Of a DNA stretch of 64,000 nucleotides, positions 26,648 to 37,600 are shown in pieces; the first letter of the stretch is position 1; every line of letters starts with the position of its first letter. The notes beneath the pieces were generated by a model that saw nothing but the letters and a program-made list of their open reading frames with translations, was not told the origin of the DNA and made no database searches. Source of the stretch: Thuidium tamariscinum (Eukaryota; Streptophyta; Bryopsida; Hypnales; Thuidiaceae); contig OX344749.2 of NCBI GenBank assembly GCA_947034885.2, positions 64,501 through 128,500 on the forward strand, written 5' to 3'. The translations under genes and the position numbers were made by a program.

Positions 26648-28113
26648 GACTCCACAGGGACCACCTCAGCAGCAACCCCAACAACGGAAGCGTCCTCGTA
26701 TTCCATCAAAGGCTCCTTCATCGCACTCCCATGACTCTCTCAGTTCCATCGCTTCACATCCTATAGAATTGGGCAGTGCATTAGAAGCACCCCCAAAAAT
26801 TTCTTACAAAGCCTAGACTTATGCCACTGAAAAACAATTGTTTGAGTGGTTGGAGTTACCTGGTAATTATGAGAAGTGGAAATGCGTAGGGATCAAGACC
26901 TCCAATGGATCTACAAGGACCTCGAGACTCACTAAAAGAGCTGTTACATGCCTCTTTTTAGTTTACCTGGAAACATTAGGCACAAGGAAGAGCCCAAAGC
27001 AAGTGATGAACAAGATGCGGTATATTGAAAAAAAATTTAAAGAAGCAGAGGATTTTCTACGGAATATTGGTGAAGGACTAACCTCGAATGATGAAAAATT
27101 GGGGATCAGGGTCATTCGGGAAAAGGTTCTTTCCATTTGCCCATTCTACTTATTGGTTAAACCATTCATGTCTGAAAGTGCGTCAATCAATCCGCCGTAC
27201 ATTGGAGAGGCTCTTATAGATGAGAACGTACCGGAAATGCTTTTTGGAACATCAAGTGCCAGGGGACTCAACAATTCTACGGAAGAGGATGTACCAGATC
27301 ATTCGGATGCAAAAAATTCCAACGATGATGAATACCGAGATTTTGAAGATGAAATTCTTGAACAGTCGGAACCACTTCCACAGCCTACTTCCGAAGGTAA
27401 TATTCTTTGCTACCGATTTCAATTATTAAAAGATGCACTTCTTTATATCTTTGTTGTTCATGACTTTCTTTTTGTGGTTCACTGTGGACCGTGACTATTT
27501 AGAATTTTGACAAGTTTTGGGATCTCATGTCGGAAAAATGATTAGGGTTTAGAACTTCATACCTTCACTTGACAAGTTACTTTGCAACTGCTTGAAGTCT
27601 TAATGAACTAATAATTTAATAAACATAGATGAGTTGATACTCATTGTCAGTTTTTGAAGACCGTTTCTATTTACTTTGTGCTTTTAATGTTTGTATGTGC
27701 AGGTATACATATAGCTACAGGACCTGAACCAACACAATCCCGAACTATTCCTAATGCGAAAGCAAAGGAGAGAAAAAAAAAACCTAAGTCTTTCCAAGAA
27801 TCGGTTCAAGACATCCAAGAGCAGAATCATGTACTCATGGAAAAAAAACTGGACATGCAGGTCTCCCACCAAAGTGAAAAGTTACTGTTTTTGAAAGAAG
27901 AATCAAAGGACAAGTTGTCATTTCTGAGGGATGAAATTTGCTTTGGAATCTCGGTGTCTGGATTTGGAGTTCCTGAGATTGGAGCAGCAGCGTCAAGATT
28001 CCCACAACCAAGGATTAGCTTTGCAAGTTCAGCTTGACCAGCAACGTCAAGATGGTCGTAATCGTGAATTAGCTTTGCAGCTGGAGCTCGAAAAGCTACG
28101 TTGCAATTCCTAG
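26648..28113 (+). pseudogene. Myb/SANT-like (trihelix) DNA-binding protein with C-terminal coiled coil, broken
   Basis: Two exons: about 26648-27396 and 27703-28113, joined by GT-AG splicing (SEG|IHIATGPEP). The protein begins with a Gln/Pro-rich part and a basic patch QQRKRPRIPSKAPS that looks like a nuclear localisation signal. A helical block follows (LFEWLELPGNYEKW, KSPKQVMNKMRYIEKKFKEA), resembling the Myb/SANT-like modules found in plant transposon-derived or trihelix proteins. Then come an acidic linker and a long coiled coil rich in Gln, Glu and Leu. One in-frame TAG sits near 26.81 kb where tryptophan would fit (SYKA-TYATEK). A frameshift near 27.93 kb separates FLRDE from the continuing coiled coil (LESRCLDLEFLRLEQQRQ). 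It could be a decayed domesticated gene or a transposon accessory gene. The family call is moderate; the breaks are clear. Confidence 0.6.
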
Positions 28114-28402
28114 TTCTTGTCATTACCATGTCAGTTTGATTATACTGGTATTTTTTTGTGGTTATTGCATTTAGAAATTGTCCACTGTTTGAGCACGCAA
28201 AATCATAGATGGAAACCTTGTATGAAATTATGGATTGTGATTATTTTTTGATAAAATCCCTTCCATCAAAGGTGGAAACCCTAAACCTTTGTACTTCTTT
28301 GTGACTACTACCTTCCTGGTGCTGTTTTGGACATCGTTAAGGCTGTTGAGGTTTACAACATTGAAAACTTGATGAAGCTTTATTTATTCGCAAAGGTATG
28401 AT
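28114..28402. other. Spacer with a possible exon remnant next to the CACTA insertion
   Basis: A short stretch around 28.30-28.396 kb reads LPGAVLDIVKAVEVYN and ends at a good splice donor (GCAAAG|GTATGAT) only six bases before the CACTA element. It may be an exon of an unknown gene whose intron took the insertion. No further support. Confidence 0.3.
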
Positions 28403-28713
28403 CACTAGTAGAAAATGGCATCCAAATTAACAAAAAATCAACACTTATTTGTTGATTTAGGTACCGGATTGTCCATTTTAATAGGTAGGTGTGAACTATA
28501 TAAGTGTTGATGATGTATGCAACATATTTTTGTTGATTTTGACACTACATATTTGTTCAAATAAAACTAACTTGCAGGATATGAACATGGTATCGCAGGG
28601 TATCAATGTAGTATCCAATAGAAAGTCGGTCTTCTTTAGTAGCTTCAAACTTTGGCAGCAACAAAATAAGCTACTATAGAAATGAGGTAAGCTCTACCCT
28701 AGCATTCTCGCGG

Positions 28714-28921
28714 ATGAAAATGAGCTCCGATGGGATTTCACCCGCAAGGTCTACAACGTTCTCAACATTCAAGTGTTATTCACGATTTCCGTGTCGCCAT
28801 TTGTGGTGTTCACGCCCGCCGTCGTGGAATTGTTTTTGGCCTATGGCTGGATTCTCATCTCTTTTGTGCCTCTCATCTGTGAGAGCTTGTAGACCATTAC
28901 ACGACCAAAATTGGAGGGCAA
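28714..28921 (+). pseudogene. LIFEGUARD / Bax-inhibitor-1-like (TMBIM) gene fragment inside the CACTA element
   Basis: Translation gives ENELRWDFTRKVYNVLNIQV followed by a hydrophobic stretch (LFTISVSPFVVF). This matches the start of the first membrane region of plant LIFEGUARD proteins (ELRWxFIRKVYxILxIQLLLT), which sit in endomembranes and modulate cell death. The match fades after about 60 codons and runs into a stop. It is a captured, decayed exon and not a working gene. Confidence 0.65.
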
Positions 28922-29846
28922 CCAGTATGTTCTGCAGTTGTGAATCCTTAGGTACCTTTTTGTGCATTCAAAGTTGGATGATCTCTCAGTCTCAACGTTA
29001 ACCCTAAAAGTCAAAGAGGCCTAAATTATAGCTACAGTTGTAGTGCAAAGTCTGGGCATCCGAGCGTTTTGGGTTGCGAAGTCTGCCATTGGCTGCGTTG
29101 CTTTCAATGAGTGTCTTAGCTGGTCTTGCCAAGGAGTTTTAGATTCCACGGGGTCACAATTGCATCAATTTTGCATTGGTGGTTCATTCAGTTTTGTCCG
29201 TCAATCAATTGCCGTTCATCACTTCAAACCATGGCAGGTCCATCACGACACTCACTGCGGTTGTTCTAGGGAAGTGAATTTTTTTTTGTGAAAGTAAAAT
29301 TTCGTGGCCACATGGTTTCAGAGCAACTCTCGTCCAGCAACTTGTCGTTTGCCCGGTGGTGAGCTGGCGAGTGCTTGGGTTTGAACGATTTTAGGGTTGC
29401 TTGTTGCGGAATTCTAGTGGTAGAACAAGATGTATGTGATGGAGGTCTTGGGTGACAATTTCTTGGGTCTTGATCGAGAGTACTGTGCTGGAGATTCTAC
29501 TTCGTGAAATGTTCACTTCGGGTGCATTGACTGCATTCTCTATGTAGTCGCTATTTCATTTTGCCATTCAATTTCTTTTCGTTTCAGACTTTTGGTCCTT
29601 GCAAGTCCAATCCTTGTGTCTATGTTTATTCTTGATTTTTGTTATTTTGTATTTGCAGACTAGCAGTTCTGATCCTAAGCCTTGGAGCATGAGGTCATTT
29701 ATCAGTCTAGGTGTATATTGATTGCATGAGATTAAGAACTCAAAAGGACCCGAACTTTTCCATTTTTTTTCTAAAAGTAGAGATCACTATATCGTTGCGT
29801 ACATCTTAGTACAAGCCTCAGCATTTTGTATTGTCTACATGTGCAG

Positions 29847-29979
29847 GCTAAAGAGCTCAAGAAGGCAATATTGGTTGCTTTACATGAAAAGTTGTGAGGG
29901 AGAAGATGACGTAGATGTCAAGATGAGCTACAAGTAGGCGCTGAAGCTATACAATATGAAGATTGGGCTACCGATTACA
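29847..29979 (+). pseudogene. Exon-like fragment of unknown origin inside the CACTA element
   Basis: After a good acceptor (TGTGCAG) the sequence reads AKELKKAILVALHEKL, then in-frame stops. The composition and splice acceptor suggest a captured exon. I do not recognise the source gene. Confidence 0.35.
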
Positions 29980-31533
29980 GTTTGGTTAGTTGTTTGTCAC
30001 TGAATTTTTATATTATTCACATGATTCCAACATATATCTACAGAAAACTCTCAAAACTAGGACTGGTATAGATTTATGTCTCAGACCACATAGTGCCAAA
30101 GTCGTGGAATTCTGCCAATTCAACGATACTGCCGTTTAGCTTTCAGCTCATGTCAAATACCGTTGATGTTGTTTTCTGTGGTATTGTCTTCAGCTTCACA
30201 TTGGCGAGAACCTTGGAACAGGTTCGACCAACCGATTGTTCAAGGCAACATACTTGTCTCAAGATGTATAGTAGCAATTTAAATTATTGAGATAGCTCAA
30301 TGTAACGATAGTGGGGCGGATGCATGATGATACATGTCAGCCTTCTCCAACTATTAAACTCTTGCAAATTTACCAGCAGGAAATATCGATCATGAGGTGA
30401 GAAACATGGTACATATTTTTTGGCAACATAAATATTGATTGGAATTGTCAAGTTGATTTCTTTCTAGTCTTTAAATATTGTTTTCGATTCATTTTGCTTC
30501 TCATATGCCAGTGTTGAGGTAGCACTAAGGATACTTTCTGGATTCAGTGTTGACATATTGGTTTTAGTGTTAATCTCAATTCTCCGCTTTTTGGATTCAG
30601 TATTGGAATATTGGTTTTAGTGTTAATCTCGATTCTCCGTTTGAAGTACACGCATTCTTTTGCAATCTTCTTAGTTATTCAATTAGGTGAAATGTTCCCT
30701 TGTCTCTTCAACACAAATCAAGGTAAGTGAACATAGTAAAACCTTGAGAACCACACCGAGTTATGACCCCCGGACTGTCATGAAATGCTGTCTGTGGGGC
30801 GAATGCTGTTGAACAAGAATTTGGACTACTTCTTCTACAAGAACGAGCAACTTGCATCCTCCTAGGGAATTGTGCCCCCCGGTATCTTCTACTAAAGCTC
30901 AACTACGCTTCTGGCTTAAATTTATTAGGTTTTTAATGAAAGAACTAATGTGATTCTTGTATAGAAATTTTCAAATTTTTTGGTATGAAATGAACTAATA
31001 GAACCTTTGAGAGTACTATTGGAAGCTGATGAGAATTGCGCATCACAACTGGATTCTTCCTCGATGTGTACAACCTTCGATGAATGGCAGAGTGTCAAAT
31101 CACTTGTAATTACTTCAGATTACTCCAGATGTTTTTGTTGATCGTTAATTCAATTTTGAAATTCACCTTCAATGTAGATTTCTCAATTAATTTTCCCTTA
31201 AGAAAATGAGTTTTCACAGTGAAGTAGGGTTACAAATAGAAAGCTTGTAATGTTCCTCAAACAATCTAATGTTATTGATAAGCCCTCCTGAGATTTTATG
31301 TGACGACGAAGGCAAGTTGTTTCATTCTTCATTTTGCAATTGAATTGGAAGATATTTCGTTTGATTGCATGCAGTTCCTTTTAGAATAAAATTCGTCCCT
31401 TAAAACTTGCTTGCATGAGTCTGCATGCATTCGTAGTCATTATTGTCACTGCCATGATGTTTCATTCTTAAGCCTGCTTGTTTTGATTAGCGTTGTACTT
31501 GTCAGCTTTATTTATTAATATTCCTTTTTGCAG

Positions 31534-32130
31534 GATCTCGTGGAAAAGACCTTTTTTAAACTTTGCTTTGATGAACCAGCAGGCCATTACACCCATTACT
31601 TGAGTGATGAAATAGCAGCTCCTCTGGAAATTGCAGGGAGTGCTCAACAAGTAGTTGATGTGCTTAGAAATCTTTGAAGCCACCAAGTTATGCTCTCTAT
31701 TATAAAGCACAGTCTATCCTTAGACTTTTAATCTCAAAGCGTAAAAAATTCAACACTGATTGTGGTGACTGAAGCTGCTGTTAGGCCTTATTGTGAATTG
31801 ATTTGCAAGTGCTTGTTGGAGAGTGCTGTGAAGGTAAGTTCGGTGTTCTTTTGATTTGTAAGTTTTTAAAATAGCGGATGTGGATGGTGTAGTTTCAAGT
31901 GTTTTTGTGCTACGAAAACTATAACCGAAGCATTTTATATCATAACGTTTTATCACACATGTGCATACCCGCAAGTAGAAAAAACAGCTACAAATGATAC
32001 ATGTATTTGATGTTTACCTTATTTCCAAGAAATACATGGATTCTGCACCGTTGACTCTACCTTGTGCGCTCGACCGTTAGATGCATCGCTTTGCCGTATC
32101 TGTCTAGCCTCATCTCAGAACCGAAGTATG
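31534..32130 (+). pseudogene. Cohesin-loader SCC2 (NIPBL-like) gene fragments inside the CACTA element
   Basis: The exon at 31534-31833 is preceded by TTTTTGCAG and followed by GTAAGT. It reads DLVEKTFFKLCFDEPAG, then PLEIAGSAQQVVDVLRNL and, after breaks, ELICKCLLES. Plant SCC2 has the same order: KTFxEFWFEEPxG, PLExAKKTEQIVxMLR, CELMCKCLLER. A second piece at about 32042-32130 reads TVDSTLCARPLDASLC, matching the following SCC2 block VDPTLCAPxTDPSxF. SCC2 loads cohesin onto chromatin. The copy has several stops and frame changes and is a decayed capture retaining part of the parent intron layout. Confidence 0.7.
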
Positions 32131-32638
32131 TTAATTGCTTTCTTTTATTGTAGAACTGATGCGTTGAATGATTGAGGGTGTTAACCAATTTCATATGTTT
32201 GTTCATTCTTGTAGAACTTATAGCAGTTATGTAGTTATTTCCTTAAGAGTCCTATTAAGAGTCCTAGAATGCATTGCTTTAGGGTGGTATAGTCAAATAC
32301 AGAGCTGACTGACTCAGTTTGCATGTAAAAATGTGGGAACTTGATAATCTGAAATCATGCCTACAAAGTTGCAGAATACAACATCAACCGTGAACACTAG
32401 ATTGGTCTGGGCTAAGCAAACAGAATTGAAAACCTCTTGGTCATTCATGGTTTTGATTTTTTGTTTGTTTAGAAATGCTGCAATAATACTTGGGCTTAAG
32501 GTTCTTAAATGCATAAAGTGAATTTTGGTTATCTCATTCCAGTTATTTTTTATATTGTTGTTCTAGTGATGTTTGTTAAAAGTTATCTATTTTATGTAAG
32601 TGCAGAACATCTTGTGATGCGTGTTTTCTTTGGGTTAG

Positions 32639-32773
32639 TTTGCTGGATTTGGAGCCAAAGCTTTACAAGCTTTTGACAATGAAGATATCAACATAAACCA
32701 GCTTGTGGAGTTGTACAAATATTTCCTTGGATAGAATGATATTCATTATATAGTTCCGCACTGCAAGTGGGAG
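32639..32773 (+). pseudogene. Exon-like fragment of unknown origin inside the CACTA element
   Basis: Between an acceptor (TTGGGTTAG) and a donor (GGGAG|GTATGT) the plus strand reads FAGFGAKALQAFDNEDIN and NQLVELYKYFLG before a stop. It looks like coding DNA with one break. The parent gene is not recognised. Confidence 0.4.
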
Positions 32774-33834
32774 GTATGTATGTATATTCAATTTCCTCTA
32801 ATTGTCTCTCCGTATTTTGCATGGGTGGGTGAATGCAAGAAACACTTGTACTATTTTCCGTCACAAGCTAAATGCTGATTTGTTTTCTGGCCATAACTTT
32901 TGCATTTTTGCACGAAATGACTCAAGATTTCTAAAGAAGGTACTCATGTCTATTATACACGTTGCATAATTTTTTCATAATTTTCAAAAATAGTTTAATA
33001 CTAAAATAGTACTAGTGATTAAATGTCACAAATGAGAATTTGGAGGTTTTTAGTACTAAGGAGTACCTTTTATTAATGATTTGAGATGAAATTTGGATGA
33101 GACGGTCTTCTAGTAGATTTACATCTCTCCACATGAGGGATTTTGAAAAAAGTTATTTTTATGTGGTGTGGAAGTCTACAAAGTGAGCTTCTTTTTGCTT
33201 GAATTTTGAAACATATAAAATATTATTATTTTTTTTTTGTGAATGACCATCTCCATAGAATTGTTGCAAATGGCCACTTTTTATTTTTTGTATTTACTTA
33301 TTTTTACTATTTTTCCCGAATTAAAACATGAAGGTATGTATTTTCTTGAGGTTTGGAGCTTTTTAAATTCTCCTACTTAGAGAATTTTTCTATCAATTTC
33401 CTTTGGTGAAAACCTTTATCTTAGAGGTCTATACATTGTTCATATTTTTCAATTTTTTTTCAAATTAATTTTCTAATTTTAAAGTACTCCAGAATAAGTC
33501 ATCAGTATTGTAGTAAAACGCAACAAATAGTACAGGTGTTTCTTGCATTCACCTGGGTGTACTCTGCATGTGTGAGAAAAATTATGTGGAGTAGACAGTG
33601 CTACAGAGAGAAGACTTGTGAGTTTTGGTGATGCATAATGTGAATAGGTCATGCAGTTCTTTTGATTACTAATTTTGTATATCATTAGAGGATTTTGTTT
33701 TTCATAAATGAGAAAGTGGCATCATTAGCTGGCTTATCATTGATGTCTAAAGAGGATGGCTTACTACTTTTGTTTCCATATTTGGTTACGTTATTTATAT
33801 TGTAAGGAATTATCGTTTGTGTGGTGCACTGTAG

Positions 33835-33941
33835 GCTTTGCCATGGGTTTCATATTTATTGCAAAGCTTGAATTTGAGATGATCAAGTACACGGACGAAA
33901 TTCTGAAACCACTCTGTACCACTGGTGATTCTTACTTCAAG
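33835..33941 (+). pseudogene. Exon-like fragment of unknown origin inside the CACTA element
   Basis: Flanked by an acceptor (CACTGTAG) and a donor (TTCAAG|GTTCG), this open stretch reads AMGFIFIAKLEFEMIKYTDE and then ILKPLCTTGDSYFK without a stop. It looks like a captured exon. The source family is not recognised. Confidence 0.4.
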
Positions 33942-34671
33942 GTTCGACTACTGGGCAGTATGGAGTTTAATAGGATTTTCAAATTTGTATAGTAGTGCCA
34001 CCTAAAATTTTTTTTAAGTTGGACATGGTTTAGTAGGTACCAGTGCAATTTGCAACATGATGTTCAATAGATTTAGGCTTACGTTCTATAAAAAATGAGT
34101 TCAATGTTTCCTGAATGAAATGGAAGTGTGGTAGTTAGACATGTCCCCAATATTGAAATGTGGTGTTATATAACTGAATGCAAATGGAATACTTTTATAA
34201 ACAGGTCCCTACTTGTACATGTTTGAGTTTCTAGATTGTCAGTAATGGTGTGCAGCTTATGACCATGATTTCAGGAATACAAAAGGATTTGTACATGGCC
34301 AATTTGCAAAGGAATCCTTATTTGTGAGCACCGAAAAGTTGTTGTGGGCAACAAGCTCTTCAACATTTTTTTGTTAGAAATCAACATTTTTGTGTCAAAA
34401 TGAACAACAATATTAAACACTAATCAGTTATTGAACAACACAAAAGTGTTGATGACAACAACCAAATCAACACTTTTTAGTTGAACAATGTCCAGGTCAA
34501 CACATCCTAATTAACAAAAAAATTCAACACTTTTTTGTTGGAATTTTGTTAATTTGGACACATATTTTCTAGTAGTGGATGTGTGCAGGTTTTAGTATAA
34601 CGTGATTTGAGGTCATGTTGGACTGATGTGTTCTTTTTCATAAATCAAATGTAATTGTAGGAGTTTCCTTG

Positions 34672-37600
34672 TGTGGCAACCTAGAATTCACCTAAGCGGG
34701 TTCTTAAGCAAAATACGGGAAGAGGGATCTATTCAATCCCCATTTTTTTGTTGTTTTCTTAGTTGTTACGCACAATTAGGACCAAGACCGTAAACCGGGA
34801 AACCCCAGACCGTAAACCAGAAACTACGTTAAGGGACAGCATATGAAATCCCGGATTCCGCCCACCTAGCGACCGAGACCGGATAGGCAATGAGTGGCTA
34901 CCGAGTCTAGAGATCGTCGGGATCTCTCCCACGTGACCAGACTGGTTTAAACCTAACGGTCAGTAATTAATGCCGGGGGGGGGAAAGTATAAGACCAGGG
35001 AAGCAGGGCCAGGTCCTGCCACTTTCTTGCACGCAGTTCGAGAAAGGGTTTCCGGCCGGAGATAGAGTATTCGGTCTACAGACAGAGAGAGGGGATAGAT
35101 AATCTGTCAATCCGGTCTGGTACATAGTTGAGCGATTAGCACTAGGCTAGCTGGTAGGTTCTTGAGCGCGGGAGGTTTAGTTAAGTTGGACCGCGCCTAG
35201 ATTGTGTAGGTGTCAAGTGAGAGATGGCAGAAGAGGTGCAGGAAGGAAGGATTCTAGCCTTCCGGAATGTGAATCCGGTCGTGCCAACTGACGCACAAGA
35301 CAAGCGGGAGCTGGAGGAAGACCTCAGGCAGATGGGCTGTGAGGGGTTCATGGCTCATCCCTGGAACCTGAAGGATGAGGCGATGGTGGAGGAGCTACTG
35401 GCCGGCCAGACCAACGAGTGGAAAGGGACGGTCCGGGCGCTGCCAAAGGAGTGGAGTGCGGCGATGTGGCGCAAGGTGTACGCCTTCGAGCAAGGAGGAG
35501 ATGCGACGGGCACCCGGACGGACAAATTCCACCAAGGGAAGTTCCGCAGGCCCACCAACCCGAAGGACGGCTTTACGGTAGCAGAGTGTGTGTCTGCTAG
35601 ACACAAGAGGCTACTGCGGTTCATGATGGCGATCTTGAACTCGGATAGACCTAGTAGGATTACGGTCACCGTAGCCAACACCGTCTTTGGTGCACTGTCG
35701 GGAGACAGGAAGATAGATTGGGGGTTAGTTATGAGGGACCGGATGGACCGAATGGTGAAAGGAATTGGGAAATCTAAACCCTCTCCCATTTCACCATTCC
35801 TGTTTCATCTGTATCATTCGTTAGACCTCTTGAGAGAGAAGGAGATGGAAGCTTACGAGGTAGGGGCTGCATTGATAGAGTATGAGATTGTAGACCCGGA
35901 AGCTGAAAATGACCAAGATGAGGAGGACTCCGAGGATGAGAGTCAGGAGGGGCATCAAGGAGGCACACAGGAGGTAGATGAGGTTCTAGAAGTAGGAAGG
36001 GAGGATCCACCTCTAGAAACCCCTGTAGTAGCCGGGGAAGCCCAGAGGTCAGATCCGGTCTGGGAACAGGATCCCTTGCTAAGGATCCTGCGAGACCTGG
36101 AGGATTTCAGAAAGCACCACCTGGAGGAGAGAGGGTTATTGCGGGGCATAAGCCAAGCCCTAGGCTCTATTCCCCCCTCCAAGATCATGGAGGTGTTGGG
36201 AGAATTGATTCAGGAGGCTCATGATAGTCGGGACAGAGAGGAGGTACTCCGGCTGACGAATCAGGTCTCAGCCCTGAGGAGGGAGCTCCATCACACTCAG
36301 GAGGAGCTGGATGAAGAGAGACGCCTCACCACGCAGGCCCGGAACACACTCGGAGAAATCCGAGAGTTCATCACGCATCCGGGTGAAGTCGTCAACAAAG
36401 CCATGCTTTTCGACAGGAAGGTCTTGGAAGCAGGCAAGATGGTGGGTCCCCAGATGCTTACAGCTCTGGTGGCCTACAACAAGAAAATGGAGGCAGCGCT
36501 GGAGAAGTGGCGGTCAGTAGTCACGGAGGTCCAAGCTAGTTCTGCTCCGGTCTCAGGACCGGAAGAGCCAAAGATGGAGGAGGAGCAGTCGAAGGATCAG
36601 CCACCACCAGAAGCTGTCGAGGTAGAAGCCGGCACATCCGAACCAACGAAGGAAGAGGAAACCAAGACCGACGCAGTGGCGGAGGAACCTGTCCCACCGA
36701 CCCGGATTAAAGAGCCCAGGGTTTCTCAACCTGAGAAGACCAAGGAGCCGGAACCCGAGCCGATTGTGTTGAGGGAGATAATCCGAGGAACGACACCACC
36801 AAGGGAGAAGACCAAGTTCATCACCTTGCTGGACGATTCTCCAAGCAAGTCGCCACCCACGGTCTTCACACAACCAAAGACCGGAGGGGAAGCGAAGGCA
36901 ACGGTGCAGGTCCGCTCCATACTGAAGACCGGATCTGGATCCGGGTCACCAAGCAAGGGACCAGCCCGGACTGCCGAGAAAGTGGGAGAGCAGACCCCGC
37001 AAAGCAAGATAGTGCACCACCCGCCCATCACCGGATTCAAGAAGAAAACCGCGGAGACATCCAAGGTGAAGCGGAAGGCCCGGGATGAAGAGGAAGAGGA
37101 GTCAGATGAAGAAGATGAGGACTCGGAGGAAGAGACCGACTCCGGTGATGAGTCGGAACAGTACTCAGATGCGGACCAGGCATTGGCGGAGACCACGAAG
37201 ACCAGGGCCAAGGCGCGGGGTAAGACCAAGCCAAAGCCGCGACCCGTCAAGATGTACCGGTCTCCGAAGAAGCAGCCAGCCCGGAAGGGTGCATCGCCTG
37301 TCAAGAGGGCGAGGAAATAGGGGGCATTAATTACAGGTAGATAGGAAGGCGGCTAAACCAGGATATATTTAGGTTAGGAACTTTTGAACTTAGATCGAAT
37401 CCAGATATGTAGGATCTGTGATCCTATTTTGTTGGTATTTTTGTAGTTTTGTGGAAGTCAACCCGCCCAAGTTGTAGAGGAATGTTATGTGGCATTCTTG
37501 GCGGCTGGTGTTGATTCCATTTGTACTTTTAGGTTTTCTTGTAGTTTAGTATTTAAACCCGGTTCGTAATTGAATCCGGGGGCGCATTATGTTATCTTAC

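Larger units (their letters stand above)
28403..34577. mobile_element. CACTA (En/Spm) element carrying host gene fragments (Pack-CACTA)
   Basis: The left end reads CACTAGTAGAAAATG and the right end TTTTCTAGTAGTG, an inverted pair of the CACTA type. Both sides carry the same 3-bp target duplication, GAT (28400-28402 and 34578-34580). Length is 6175 bp. The subterminal DNA is rich in short inverted motifs (TCCAAATTAACAAAA, CAACACTTTTTTGTTG), as in this superfamily. No TNP2-type transposase was seen, so it is non-autonomous. The inside holds several exon-like pieces, each with AG before and GT after: 28714-28921 (LIFEGUARD/TMBIM), 29847-29979 (unknown), 31534-31833 and ~32042-32130 (SCC2), 32639-32773 and 33835-33941 (unknown). 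All pieces lie on the plus strand. Confidence 0.88.

Noticed and set aside
36726-37304. 192-codon frame antisense to the C-terminal half of the unit A gene
   Set aside because: Ser-rich translation is the mirror of the Glu/Asp and Lys codons of the sense gene; a shadow.
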